Below the pieces are notes generated by a model, which saw only the letters and a list, made by a program, of their open reading frames with translations, was not told where the DNA came from and did no database searches. Shown piece after piece: positions 12,001 through 22,729 of a stretch of 41,307 bases of DNA (its first letter is position 1; each line of letters starts with the position of its first letter). Source of the stretch: Hysterium pulicare CBS 123377 (taxonomy: Eukaryota; Ascomycota; Dothideomycetes; Hysteriales; Hysteriaceae); NCBI GenBank assembly GCA_000467715.1, contig AJFK01000610.1, forward strand, positions 1 through 41,307. The letters run 5' to 3'. A program made the position numbers and the translations under genes.

Positions 12001-13404
12001 CTTCCTCCACATGATCCAGTTAGTTTCTTTGTTCAGTGTGAAATTAAAGAAAAGTAGCGCAACTCCAATTTTATCCCAGCCCAGAAATCAATGTATGCAT
12101 CCACCGTAAACGTTCATCTTTCCCCAACCCTAGCGAGTGCACTGCACTAAACTTTCCCCACAATGATACCGCGGATTATATACTCCATTTTGGGAAAATC
12201 GGGTTGGGTCTAGCCGATAGATGGGCAAGATTCCGCTCAGACATTCGTCTCGGCAGACACGAAGGGATGACACAAAGGGATAGGTACACGTAAAGAGCTT
12301 AGGCGACTACCTATCTACGCACGGAAGGAAGCTGAATTGTCTCTGGGTCGTATGTATTGTGGGGCGAGTCCTGCCGGGGGAATTTGAGGATGCTCCAAGT
12401 CTTAGCTTCTTTCTAGTACGGGCAGCAATCGCTGCTCGACCATCAACTCTGCCTACTTGTACTCAAATAGTTCCTATCGGGTCCGGTAGGATATCCATTG
12501 TTGATTCTGAAGCCCGGGTCTCCATACTTGCACGGGGTTGCCTTTTTGATTAAGCAGGACAAAGTACCCGGATGGTCGCCTCCATTCCGGCTAGGGAGGG
12601 TAGGAAAGATGTATTCCCACGAAAGGCCTTCGTGCCACATCTGAAGCAGCTTAATATCTTCTCCTTCTGTTCATGAAATCTTGCTCTTCTTCGGCTTCAA
12701 CGCTGTTTGATGCATCTTGGATGTGCAGCAGCGTCGTGATTGATATCCATTGCCGCGGATTTAATTAGTAAGTGGAGATCAATCGCAGTTTGAAGTCAAG
12801 ATTGTACGTCACATCATCCCCAATCGTGGTGTGTTTGAGGAAGCCTAGGATGGGCCAGCCGACCCAGCCCTAATACTCAGCAACTGGTAACACCTTTGCT
12901 GCAGTAAACGGACTCCGAAAATTTCGCGGAGCATGATGGGTGCTGTTATCGACCAAGGTTGGCGGACACCCGAAGCGAAGCTTGGAGTATGCCTGTAGCA
13001 GGTCACAGAGAGGTGGGGTTCGCTGTTGATCTCTGTATACGTATCTCGGTGCCCCCAGGAACCTCGAGAGGCTTGTGACGCGTGGAGGTGATCGTCGTTG
13101 ATCGGAGGTCTTAAATACCCAAGATGGGCCTCAGACTGAGCTTAGCTCGAGGAATGGGGAGAAGGGGCTGTTCGAGATGCGTTCCGTTAGCAACTTGGCC
13201 CTCGTGAGGTGCCAGTTGCCTTTAGAGTCAGTCACCCACATAGAGCTAAGTAAGACCCTCAATTGATCTTGGTCCAGGCATCGCCCAGGTACTCGAAAGC
13301 TTTTCTGCGCATCTCGGGGACTCGAAAATGTCCATTTCTGACCGTAGAGCCGAGTCTTTTGAGAGTATGGTTTGCAGGACGGCCATAGCATTGACTTTCA
13401 TATA
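12001..13404. other. No supportable gene
   Basis: The minus frame 13131-13391 contains CLDQDQLRVLLSSMWVTDSK, which looks protein-like and could be a decayed downstream part of the frame at 13405-13839, but no splice border connects them. The rest, including 12001-13130, shows nothing I can support. Confidence 0.35.
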
Positions 13405-13839
13405 TCATGATGATTGAACCAAGAACCCGACCTGTTTGGATATTCCCCCAGAGAGTTCATTGCTTTTTTTTTCGGGCGTCCCGCAAGCTACCGAGCTTGT
13501 ACCCCACGAAGTCGAAAACGGGGCTTGTCGATCTCGGGGGTCCGCGTCGACGACCTCGACCATGTCCTGCTGATCACCTCCAGCTGGGTGCCCGAGATTA
13601 TCCTTCTGTGACGCAAGCTCATCCTGCTGCTGCATCACTCCAGCTCCCCCTTCCACTACTATCTTAGTCTCTTGCTGTTCCCACAAGTCAAGATACGGCC
13701 TGTGCCATGTCGAGAAGTATCTTGCAGCTCTTCTGGTGTGCGATCTCGAATTTGGGTCTAGTTGCGGTGTTTCGGCCAATAATGACTCCACTTGTTGCTC
13801 TTCCAAAGCCAAGCTAAGTTCTTTCGCCACAATAGCCAT
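13405..13839 (-). CDS. Hypothetical protein, Gln/Glu-rich
   Basis: A single open frame of 144 aa starts at ATG 13839. The same frame stays open upstream with DSGDDGWTDEN, so the true start may lie further up. The N-terminal third is helical and acidic (KELSLALEEQQVESLLAETP). Residues around 40-56 read RYFSTWHRPYLDLWEQQ, resembling the third-histidine part of a tyrosinase CuA site, but no other tyrosinase element follows. The C-terminal half is Gln/Asp-rich and probably disordered. The opposite strand is also open over 13407-13667, which weakens the call. It may be a fragment or a chance frame. Confidence 0.3.
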   Translation of the reverse strand: MAIVAKELSLALEEQQVESLLAETPQLDPNSRSHTRRAARYFSTWHRPYLDLWEQQETKIVVEGGAGVMQQQDELASQKDNLGHPAGGDQQDMVEVVDADPRDRQAPFSTSWGTSSVACGTPEKKSNELSGGISKQVGFLVQSS

Positions 13840-13913
13840 GTTCTCATCAGTCCATCCATCATCGCCGCTGTCTAGAAGATTGGGAATAGGGTGGAGGGTA
13901 AGCGCAGAGGAAC

Positions 13914-13968
13914 TATTAATTGGGGGAATTATTAATTAGGGGAATTATTAATTGAAGGAATTATTAAA
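13914..13968. repeat. AT-rich 16-nt tandem repeat, about 3.5 copies
   Basis: The unit TATTAATTGGGGGAAT is repeated with small changes (TTGGGGGAAT, TTAGGGGAAT, TTGAAGGAAT) and ends in a partial TATTAAA. The TATTAAT core is kept in each full copy while the G-run decays. It lies about 75 bases upstream of the hypothetical minus-strand frame ending at 13405. Confidence 0.8.
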
Positions 13969-15223
13969 ATTCTAATATATACGCTTTCGTGATGAAAACT
14001 ACCGTATTAGACGATCTAGAAACAGCCAAATATCTCACTTGTCTACTCTCTTTTCACTAGAGCGAGCTCTAAGGTTCTGGGGGCCCTATGCAGATTCGCA
14101 TCTGGGTCAATATGTCCGGCATCGACATCGCCGTACACGCTTTCGACCTCATCCCTACTATCTTCTCTAAGTCGTCATTGAGAAATACTGGTTGATCTGT
14201 ATCATTAGCGGACACCTTCGAGGCATAACCACTAACTAGTGCACCTACCTCGACTACCACCCTGGTGTTCACCCGACCTTAATTGTGTTGGGCTGACTTG
14301 GGGTCCAGCGCTATGAAGAGCTAGCTGTTCCAGAGGCTGAAGAGTGGACCCGGTCTTTGAGACCTCAGCCAAGATCATTGAACGCAGAGTAGTTCCTTGA
14401 AAGGTAGAAAGGCTGCTGGTTCCTTATCAATGTGAGTGAGACCGGGCCTGTGATCTGGATTATCAAATTAAAATGATTCTACTTTCGGTGTAGGTTTTCT
14501 ATGTATCTTCTGCTCCAGCTGCCGCGTTTCTACATGCCTCCATTTAACATATAGGGGAAGAAGAAGTAGCCGCAAGTCTGCGTTCTTTCTGGCTGCCGCT
14601 AGCATTGAGTGAGTGGACTGAACGACTGGGTTCAGAACGCCTTAGAGTATTTCTGTTGCAGAATAGCGGCTTCGATAGTGGAAATGCAAATTGAACACTT
14701 TGCGTGCTCTTGAGGGCGGCCATCTCGAAACGTAGTGAGCAGAGCACAAACCAGTTTAAACGTGTGTGGAGTGTTTGGTGAGGGGAATTGAGCGGTTGAA
14801 GTGGTAACCCCGTGAGCGTCTGCATGCTTGAATTGGAGTGGTCTCGTCCACACACTTACCTAGATACTTTACTGCTCGCAACTGCCGTACGCCATCCTAA
14901 AACCAATCTGGTCCTGCGCACAAAATCTCAGTCCCTCCAGGCTCCTTCCAGAGCTGATTTATCATGCAATCCCCAAGCTTCCTCGGCTTCACTGAACATC
15001 GAGAAATTGGCCTATGATTAGTCCAATCTTTCTCGAAAGCCACTCCACCACACCCATCCCGTGGAGCTTGCGGCCATCACCGTGTAGCTGAGCCTGAACT
15101 ACCTTCCCATCGCAGAATTGAGACCCCGCAGCGTAGATGATGCCGTGCCTATTCTGGCGGTGCTTGCGGCCCTGCCATAGCAGCTCCCTAGAGTCAGAGG
15201 ATCCTCGAAAAGGCCTTCTATCA
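13969..15223. other. No supportable gene
   Basis: Both strands carry short open stretches (14069-14272, 14544-14855 minus; 14812-15021 plus) without recognisable motifs or splice borders. I see no repeat or mobile-element signature. Confidence 0.4.
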
Positions 15224-15880
15224 CTAGATCCATCCTAGTATATACAAAAACAGCGGAATATAATCTACCTGCTCCCAATCCTTCAGGTCAGTCTGCCTGC
15301 TTGTAACCCATTCTCCTAGCGCCGGCTTTTGGTATTCGGTCCGTAGATGCTCAGTAAAAGCTTTGATAGTGCCAGTATCATGCAGACAATTACCTGTCAC
15401 AGCAACATTTGGCAGCGAATGGCCCTTATCTTCACTAATTATCGTAGGCCAAGGCATACAGTGCATGTCGTCATCTCCACCAGCCTGAGGGAGCTGGTTA
15501 AGATCCTTCCTTCGACGGGTAATACTACAACACAGCAAAGCAGAAGCCAGCTACGTGGCAGTGATGCAATTCCTTCTTGGCCACGTTCTATTGTATAACA
15601 GGAATGTCAAGGGCAAGCCCGCACTGTCGTACTCACCAAACGAGCACTCCCGCGAAGATCGAGACAGTACGACGACGACAAGAGGAAGGAGTGCTAGTGG
15701 CAGATCGAGGGTTCTAGCTTTAAGCATCGGTGCCGTCAAGGCTTTTAGCAGCGGCCAGACCGGCGAGGCGAAGTACGGTGGTAAAGAGTCGATGGCGCCG
15801 CAAATGAGCCCATTTCTTTCCCCTTCCGCTTTCTTCGTACCAGTTGTTGAATTCGCTCACAGCTGCAGTTCGCCGAAGTG
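15224..15880 (-). pseudogene. Broken gene, possibly for a secreted protein; unidentified
   Basis: On the minus strand a hydrophobic stretch LFTTVLRLAGLAAAKSLDG (about 15800-15740) resembles a signal peptide but soon meets a stop. A second frame gives a hydrophobic stretch with LPLALLPLVVVVL and then FLLYNRTWPRRNCITAT (to 15551). A third frame, from about 15510 down to 15224, reads RRRKDLNQLPQAGGDDDMHC, then SLPNVAVTGNCLHDTGTIKA and EHLRTEYQKPALGEWVTS. The protein-like quality of the last part is good, but no single reading frame or intron set links all parts. The family is not recognised. Confidence 0.28.
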
Positions 15881-17137
15881 AAATACTTGCAAAATGATGT
15901 TTGGGATGATTCAATTGCATACCCGCTTGATCTTCAGTAGAACTGGCTTCGGTGCGGAATTGAGAGAGTGTTGGAAATCTATCTTAGAGTCCGACGCCAA
16001 ACAAGGCCACGCAATTTAACTTTTGGACTATTTCAGCCCTTGACTACACGTTTATTTGGATTCAGCCTTACGTACCCTTATACTTGCTTCTCTTTTAGCA
16101 GGGTCCAAGTATTACCAACCTTGTCTTCCAGTCCAGCTCAATCTCAAATACAGCTGTTGTGCCTGATTCTGCATCAGCCATCAAACCTTCGAGCGTCAAA
16201 TACGTTTCTCCGACATGGTCTTTGAATACTGTCCTCTTGAATCCAGGCCTGTTCATCAGCATGGTTCATTACGGCGAGGTTCAAAGGGGCTTTCCGTTCT
16301 ATGTAGAGGCTTACTCGACAAAAGTTATCGAGATATTCGCGTTTCCTGTCCGCTCATCGACTAGCGAGCAGTATTCGGGATCGAGTATAAGCAATCGAGA
16401 TCAGTGCAGTTGAATGAGTGTTTGCGGCAGTTGAAGTACTGCAAGCGTAAGGAATTATTTCGACTGGAAGGAACAAAGATAGCAGAGTAGAAGGGAAAAG
16501 CCCCGAGCTTCTTGTTCTCTATTCCCTCCAACTCAGCAGCGTTGTTGCTCCGGGGAGCAGGAGGGTGTGACGATGAGAATGCTCGGGTCCGGTAGATATA
16601 TCTAGTTCATGGCTGCTATCGCCAAGACACAGACCTGGCAGATGCAGAGACTGGATTGGGCATAAATCTGACTTGAGCAATAGATACCATAAGGGGGGTA
16701 GGTTGGGGAGGAAGAACCAGAGTAAAACTATTCAAATCTGATTGCGAAATGTTTCCTAAGCAGCAAAGCGGCTTTCCAAACCTCGTGTTCACTGTATACA
16801 CAAGGAGCCCATACATATAATTTGTGTTATCTGGGCGCGTAGCTGCTATAGTATAACCAGAGACTTAACTATAACGCTACAGAAGAGATGCTTTTTAAAA
16901 GCAAACTGCTCTTAAAGGTTATAAGAACTTGTTAAATCATATCAGAGACCTTACAACTTAGAAGTGACATTACGCTGATGTTTATGGAAGTCTTGCCTAA
17001 CCTTTTTAGAAGGAAATCTTCCGAGAAGACTTGCTTTTGAGACGATTCAACTCAGTTTATATAATTGGCGAAGAAGCAGGATCGTCAACAAGGGAAACTT
17101 TCCATTAATATTTCATAAGCTCACGCAATCCGTCTCA

Positions 17138-17166
17138 GAAGCAACGCTTCTCAGAAGAGTTGCTTC
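17138..17166. repeat. 29-nt near-perfect palindrome
   Basis: The arms GAAGCAAC and GTTGCTTC pair perfectly. Inside them CTTCT and AGAAG pair around a single C, with one G/A mismatch between the two paired blocks. The whole 29-nt segment is therefore almost its own reverse complement. Function unknown. Confidence 0.7.
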
Positions 17167-17589
17167 CAAGAACTTTAGCCAAGCAAGAGTTGTTTAAAAG
17201 GAGATCTTGTTAAAGGGAAGCAGACTTTTGGCATTTTATCTCGCACAAAGCTACACTACTTCTACACTCTCCCTTTCTCGTTAACTTCTTCCCTTCTCTG
17301 GCGACGTGGCTACCGCATATTCCCGCGCTTCAGAATCGGATCCGCAAACATTCATTGCTTCTTAGAGAATGGTACGTGGTAATCGATTGCCAGCCCTGGC
17401 AAAACTTAGAACTTTGGTAATATGGTCCGTATTGCCGGTAACATATTGGGTCAGCTCTCCATCAGGGCAGTTTCTCCATGACCCTTATCCCGTCATCTGG
17501 CCTTCCAAGAAGCTCGCACTCCACATGGTAAGATTGATCATACCGGTAGTATCAAAGTGTATGATGTAGAAACCTTAGTTGAATTGTCC

Positions 17590-17614
17590 TCTGTTCGGTG
17601 TTAGACCGAACAGA
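17590..17614. repeat. Perfect 10-bp hairpin with 5-nt loop
   Basis: TCTGTTCGGT is followed by the loop GTTAG and then the exact reverse complement ACCGAACAGA. No open frame or known RNA family explains it. It could be a cruciform site, a remnant of a miniature inverted-repeat element, or chance. Confidence 0.65.
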
Positions 17615-18399
17615 CTCTATTCTACGTAGCTGCTTACTGGTACACTTTATCGACATTCATACTACAAGAGGTAGAATCAGGTGCTTTGCCGCGGAGCGAA
17701 GAACTGAGGAAAGAAGTGCCAATCAAACCCTCTTTCATGCGAAGCGTGTAGTCAAGTGTACATTGCATTGAGTCGGCACGGTACGTATTACGGCCGTGAG
17801 GGGAGTGCGCGCTGGTTGCCCAAAAGCACGAACGCGGCACCCTCCGCGAACGAATAGTTCACCAACCGAGCCTTTGGCGGTTGGGAACTCATATAGACAG
17901 GAAGCAGAACTTATAGAGTTGGTGGTCACAGGAGAGAGAACTTAGTCGTATAACATGTCCTGTTTAAAGAACTGATTGACTCGTGGTATAAGTGTTTGTG
18001 GAGTTCGAACATTACCACATTCTAAGGACTGCGCAGGGCCCGTGGAGAGTGGCTGACTTAACTTGGCCATGACTTTGAAGTTACCATCCCTGTTTGGCGA
18101 ATGATATTGAAGAAGCCCTTATAGTCCAGATAAAAAGGTGCTGGACTTAACAACTGGGCGCTGTGTCAAACCTGTACCACAGCCTGTCCAGGCATATTGG
18201 ATATCGTGACAGTCCTGTATGAAGTTGGCCAGTCTGATGGAAATTTGTGTTGCCCTAGGATAGGAACAGCAGTCTCCCTCATTGAGGCCTCGACCGAAGC
18301 GAACGATGAACATGAAGCCGTGGTGGATGTGCACTGAATGCGGACATGAATTTGCGAGAGCCTCCCGCGATTACAGCGCGAGGGACCGCCTCAGACTTA

Positions 18400-18988
18400 C
18401 GGCTAGCTTCTGGAACTGTTTGCTCTACAGCATCGTCGAGTGACGGACCCTTGGTTCCCGAGAACTTCCCCCGCGAGTGTATTGCATGTGCGACTCGTCA
18501 ACGGGCTCAGAGGCTGGATGCTGTGAACTGGCGTATCGGAATACTTCCAACGCTCTTCACTTCGTGGGACTAAGTGTGCGTGTTCTGCACCCTCAATATG
18601 GTTCATCATGGAACTTATGGCTTTATAAGCACATTTGAAGAGGGCCTTTTGAAGCACTCACCATTGATGAGGTCTTCAGAAACATGGGAATAGTAGCACC
18701 GCCCGCGCCGGATTGCATCCGAACCAACACCAATTCGCTGACCCATTCTCGATAGGGTAAAGAAACCTCCCATGTACTGTTAGCAACAATGATGCACGCG
18801 AACCGTGCACTTTTATGGTGAATGCCGCCTTCGAGGTGGTCTAATGCGGGGAGCATCATTAGCATGTTCCCTGTGTCGCTATATCCCGGATGACGCAGAC
18901 GGGCATCGTGGATGAGGCGTGTTAGAAGATCATGGCCGCAATCTTCGTGCGAAGATACTTTGTATGGCGAACGGGGTCGCAGTGTATC
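18400..18988 (-). pseudogene. Fungal HNH-endonuclease-type protein, decayed
   Basis: The minus-strand open stretch 18988-18662 reads CGHDLLTRLIHDARLRHPGY, then LPALDHLEGGIHHKSARFAC and IIVANSTWE. This resembles the N-terminal block of a fungal-only protein family that carries an HNH nuclease-like domain. The stretch ends at a canonical donor, GTGAGT (18661-18656). Beyond it, a second frame gives MMNHIEGAEHAHLVPRSEER (about 18610-18550), matching the HNH pattern in which a Glu-Gly precedes a conserved Ala-His-Leu-Val-Pro. The frame then shifts and the later part of the domain is unreadable. There is no start codon, since a TAG closes the frame at 18991. The family assignment is from memory of its conserved blocks. 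Function in the intact family is unknown, and this copy looks dead. Confidence 0.5.
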
Positions 18989-19964
18989 CTAAGACATGTG
19001 TTTGACCTTTATTGAGAACGAGGTTGGTCCCAGGATGATTTAGGTCCGATGTGGCGGAGGCAGAACCAGAAGGCCAACTAAGATGATGGAAACTTCGAAG
19101 AATCTGAAAACGAAAAGAAAGCTACTGTACCGCAATCTCGCGGCTAGTGTTTTCGCTCAAATCTGATTGGTATTTTGCTCATTGCATATTCCACCTGCTG
19201 ATATTCCATGTGTCGAGGTAGCTGGTTGGACAAGCGTGTTTGCCAGAGCCATCTTCGCCCCATTGCCACGTCGGCTTTGATATCTGCCCATGTGGGCACT
19301 TCATTTCAACCAAAAGACGTCTTCAAATGTGTCTCTAGGTATACACGCATCCAAGCCTGCAAACCACTCCATCTTCAACTGCTCCCCGCCTTCGCTTGCT
19401 CATAGCTCGTTGTCTCGACGCACACTCCTCCTCCCTTCAATTGCTCCATGAAGCGAACACGAACACGACGCAATCTATCGAGATCTGGGCAACCCGCTGC
19501 TATAGTTGCGGCCAGCCAGGGATGGCTCCTTCCATGGGGCCGAGCGTAATCTCAATTTACAGCAGCCAGAGGAGAGCATCGGAGCTTGGCTACCGGCGAC
19601 AGCTTTGGTCTCAGAGGCCGACCAAAACAAGAAGCACCCGATATCAACGATATTGAGGATCAACTTACGCACATTTCTGGAGTGCCGAGCGATGAAATAC
19701 TTTGGGACTACGCTGGAAAGGGTCAATGGAAGAGTTATCTATAAACCGGCCCTATAGAACCCATGCAGGAGTTGTGGTCGAACATTCTCAAGCCGAGCGC
19801 ATCTGGAATGCGTACGTTGTCAGTTCCACTTTCGCGACTCTGCTGATCTGCCGTAGCATGGCCATCGAACTCAGGCCACCTCCACCATCCTTCGAAGACA
19901 TACTCGACGCTGGGTCCCGTCTCCCAAGTAAGTCCTCACGAATCTCTTACCACAACTGCCGGCA
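18989..19964. other. No supportable gene
   Basis: Plus frames at 19208-19405, 19396-19656 and 19506-19757 are short and mutually overlapping, with no recognised motif. They may be decayed flanks of the copia relic that begins near 19965, but I could not match any of them to integrase or reverse transcriptase. Confidence 0.35.
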
Positions 19965-20274
19965 AACGCGACCAAGGAAGCTATCTTCCTCCGAAACCTC
20001 CTCGCTAAGCTCAACCCAGACGGAAGAGCCTCAAGCAACGGTGATATTTGCAGACAACTAAGGGGCCATTCAACTAGCTAAGAACCCCGAGTCCCACCCA
20101 AGGTCCACACACATTAACTTCATTTATCACTATACGCGGGAGAAGGTGGCGGAAGAGAAGACCAAGTTGTAGTATATCAATACTCGAGAGTAGGTCGCGG
20201 ATGGTCTTACCAAGGCGCTGCCAAGGGACAATTCTGAGGCCTTCCAGCGAACCTTGGGCATAGTGCTTAATTAA
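19965..20274 (+). mobile_element. Ty1/copia polyprotein relic (RNase H end)
   Basis: The plus strand preserves the C-terminal RNase H region of a copia Pol polyprotein. It reads NATKEAIFLRNLLAKL, then after a frame shift near 20015 ATVIFADN, a stop, GAIQLAKNPESHPRSTHINF, REKVAEEKTKL, a stop, YINTRE, a stop, and VADGLTKALPRDNSEAFQ, ending at TAA 20272-20274. ADNQGAI, AKNPESH and VADGLTKALPR are typical of the family. Stops at 20059-20061, 20170-20172 and 20191-20193 fall where the family usually has Gln or Glu. No reverse transcriptase, integrase or paired LTRs were found nearby, so this is a truncated dead copy. Confidence 0.75.
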
Positions 20275-21771
20275 AAGGCACTGTCCCTTTCCAACAGATT
20301 TTCACTTAATGCTCAACCCGACGACCTCATAATCTACTATGGGGCGCTGATGAGGAGACTTAAACTTGCAGCAATCTATCTTCAATTCTACACATGGAAG
20401 GCAGTTTTCTTACATTTACCTGTCAAGAAGTCACCCAGAACACTAACAAGGCACTCAGTCCATACGGTACTGGCAGACCTCTCAAGTATAGATATGGATT
20501 TAGCATTGATACATTATCCTCAGGGCTAATTATGAGGAGTTACGGCCGTATCATTTGAATCATACTTCCCTAGGAAGTCGTTCACTTTTTGGCCAAAAGT
20601 CACCTCCGTCACTAACCTAGCGACAACTACCACTACTTCTACGTTTATCCTCATCGCCGAGTTTAAAGGATTTCTACCGTGTCCCTCAGATGCTAATCTG
20701 CTGAAGGGGAGGGGAGGGGGGCCCAGCCGCTTCTAGCCACCTCTACCATCCTCGTGGAAACGGATACTTCTAGGCCTCAGATCCTCTCTAGGCCATTCAT
20801 ATTCGCTTCTGACGTTACTCTCTTTGTACAGAACCATCTTCGAACTGCATCTCTCCGCACCAGCTACTATACCTCCAGTAACACCACCATCCTTAGCAGG
20901 GGTCTAGCAACTGGAAGCTCCCCTCTCACTAGTGTTCAAATTAAAGCAACCCGGCACCAGCCGCCAGCAGATTCTACCCGAACATAGGATCGAGATTACC
21001 CGGCACTTGGAAATCTTAGATGCCCAATATACCAGTTTCCTCAAAGGCCTCCAGAACTTTCCTAATGCACCGTACATCCACTCCAAGCCCCTCTCCTCCA
21101 CAACCGCGAAGTCTAGGCGAGAATCGAAGAAGGAACTTGATAGCTAGAGACACGTGCTCACAGTTCTACAGGGTGGGAAGCCAGGCGTCCACCAGGCTAG
21201 GACTCTTCTTTATCTGGTCAAAACACTAGTAAGACGGAAGGACCAATGGGTACTCAGAAACTGGAAATTCAATAATAGTGAGAGCAGGGCCAGTCGAGTC
21301 AGCTCGAGAGAAAGACAGAAAGAGAGAACTAACTTTGGAAGCTCATGGTTATGACAAGACCTCGAGAACTCTGTCCGTAAAAACAAGATATCTTGCGTGT
21401 GGATAGAGTTCAAAGCGCGAACGTGCAGTAGTTCCGGCACTGGGGGCGTTCCAGCAGAGTGAGTATTCGGCTAAAGACCCTCACGTACGCGCTTGTTTAT
21501 CCTACGGCCCCTACACAGATCAATTCGAACTTCTTATTCCAATGTTGCCAAATCCTTAATTCAGTATTCAGGACTTTCGACACCGCATCACTATCATTGT
21601 GTCACACCAGAAGTATCAACCAACCGCTGGCAAAGATGGGCGGATAATTTTGTAACAATCCTTCTACGAGTTCTAAAATATGCCAAGGCTACAGCATCGT
21701 AAGCAACAGATGCTCTCGAACTGCCAAACGATGATCGAGCCGCGACGAATATCACCTGCTGCTTTCCAGCA
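20275..21771. other. Between the transposon relics; purine tract at 20703-20721
   Basis: No gene is supported. A 19-base purine run (20703-20721, G-rich) resembles a retrotransposon polypurine tract about 430 bases after the copia stop, but the following bases do not start with TG as an LTR would, so this is only a hint. A plus frame around 20950-21147 contains EHRIEITRHLEILDAQYTSF, protein-like but unassigned. The stretch may be degraded LTR or untranslated element sequence. Confidence 0.3.
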
Positions 21772-22729
21772 ATGGTACCGAACCTTGCGATGTCCAAGCG
21801 TGTTATGATTCACTACATGCTTCTTGATAGGAGGCTTATTCGTGTCGACATAGCTGCTGCTGCTGGCTGCAGTGATCGTGCAATCCGTTGCATTGGTACT
21901 GATGTGCGCTGCTTTGGGACGACCAGGGCCCCTTCAAACCGCATAGAACATCGTCATCGAATAATTCCAGTCATACTAGATGCGCTTTGCGAACATTTGA
22001 TTGAAAAACTGGATACTTATCCCGATAAGATAATTGGTTTCCTTCAATAAATTTGCAAAACTCGTAACTAAATCAAGCATCCGTAAAGCTTTGAAGTCCA
22101 TCAGCTGGTTAAAGAAGAAAATCCACTAAATAGCTGGAGAGCCAAACACAGAATTTGATGACTTCTACCTCTACACACTCTCAACCTTTCCGTCGTGGCA
22201 GCATGTTTACGTAGACGAGTCAGGATATAATAAGCGGATCGGCTTCCAAAAGACGGGATGGTCTCCTTATAGTGTCACACCAGTACAGGTTACCAAATTC
22301 CATCGCGACAATAGATACCAGATCCTGCCAGCTTACACACAAGACAGTATCCTGCTCTCTCCAGTGGCGGCAGCACGGATCTCGAATTGGTTGAGGACTT
22401 CTTGAGCAGCTTCTCCAACATTGTGGACGTTGACCCGAGCCCAGGTCTGTCCTCATCATGGACAACTTCATTTCACTATAGCGACCGAATCGATCAGATG
22501 TGCCTCGACGCCGGAGTGAAGGTCGCAGACTTCCCCCGTACTCACTAGGCATCAATCCAATCGAAGAATTCTTCGCCGAACTGAAAGCGTTTATGAAGAG
22601 GAAGTGGAGTGAATACGAAGACAACCCATTGCAGGACTTTGGAGCATATTTGGAGTGGTGTGTCAATGTTGCTGGCGGATAAAAGACAATGCAGAGGGAC
22701 ATTTTCGGCATGCAGGTGTCACCGCCTAG
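21772..22729 (+). mobile_element. Tc1/mariner transposase relic
   Basis: The sequence starts at an ATG with MVPNLAMSKRVMIHYMLLDR and continues to AAAGCSDRAIRCIGTDVRCF, the helix-turn-helix DNA-binding half typical of fungal Tc1/mariner transposases. After stops and frame shifts the catalytic half reads HVYVDESGYNKRIGFQKTGW, RYQILPAYTQDS, SVLIMDN and NPIEEFFAELKAFMKRKWSE, ending HFRHAGVTA and TAG at 22727. The catalytic acids appear as Asp at 22214-22216, Asp at 22461-22463 and Glu at 22563-22565. Total length is about 319 codons, close to the usual 330-350. Stops include TAA at 22048 and TAG near 22134 and 22547. Flanking terminal inverted repeats were not found by eye. Confidence 0.85.

Larger units (their letters stand above)
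15881..18399. other. Gene-free AT-leaning stretch with hairpins
   Basis: No gene could be supported. A plus frame 16159-16413 contains NPGLFISMVHYGEVQRGFPF, protein-like but unassigned. The 16.8-17.25 kb part is AT-rich with recurrent GAAG/CTTC words and a 29-nt near-palindrome, followed by a perfect hairpin at 17.59 kb. Minus-strand sequence from about 18350 down to 18080 may be the decayed 3' part of the HNH-type relic next door, but the match is weak. Confidence 0.4.

Noticed and set aside
13660-13720. Tyrosinase-like copper-site motif (YFSTWHRPYLDLWEQQ) on the minus strand
   Set aside because: Only one short motif is present. No second copper site (HN...H and FWLHH-type motifs) or other tyrosinase blocks follow, so I did not call a tyrosinase.
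20703-20721. Retrotransposon polypurine tract and LTR start
   Set aside because: The purine run is suggestive, but no TG...CA-bounded LTR or second copy was found, so it is only mentioned in the gap entry.
22220-22711. 163-codon minus-strand open frame
   Set aside because: It is antisense to the catalytic half of the Tc1/mariner transposase relic.
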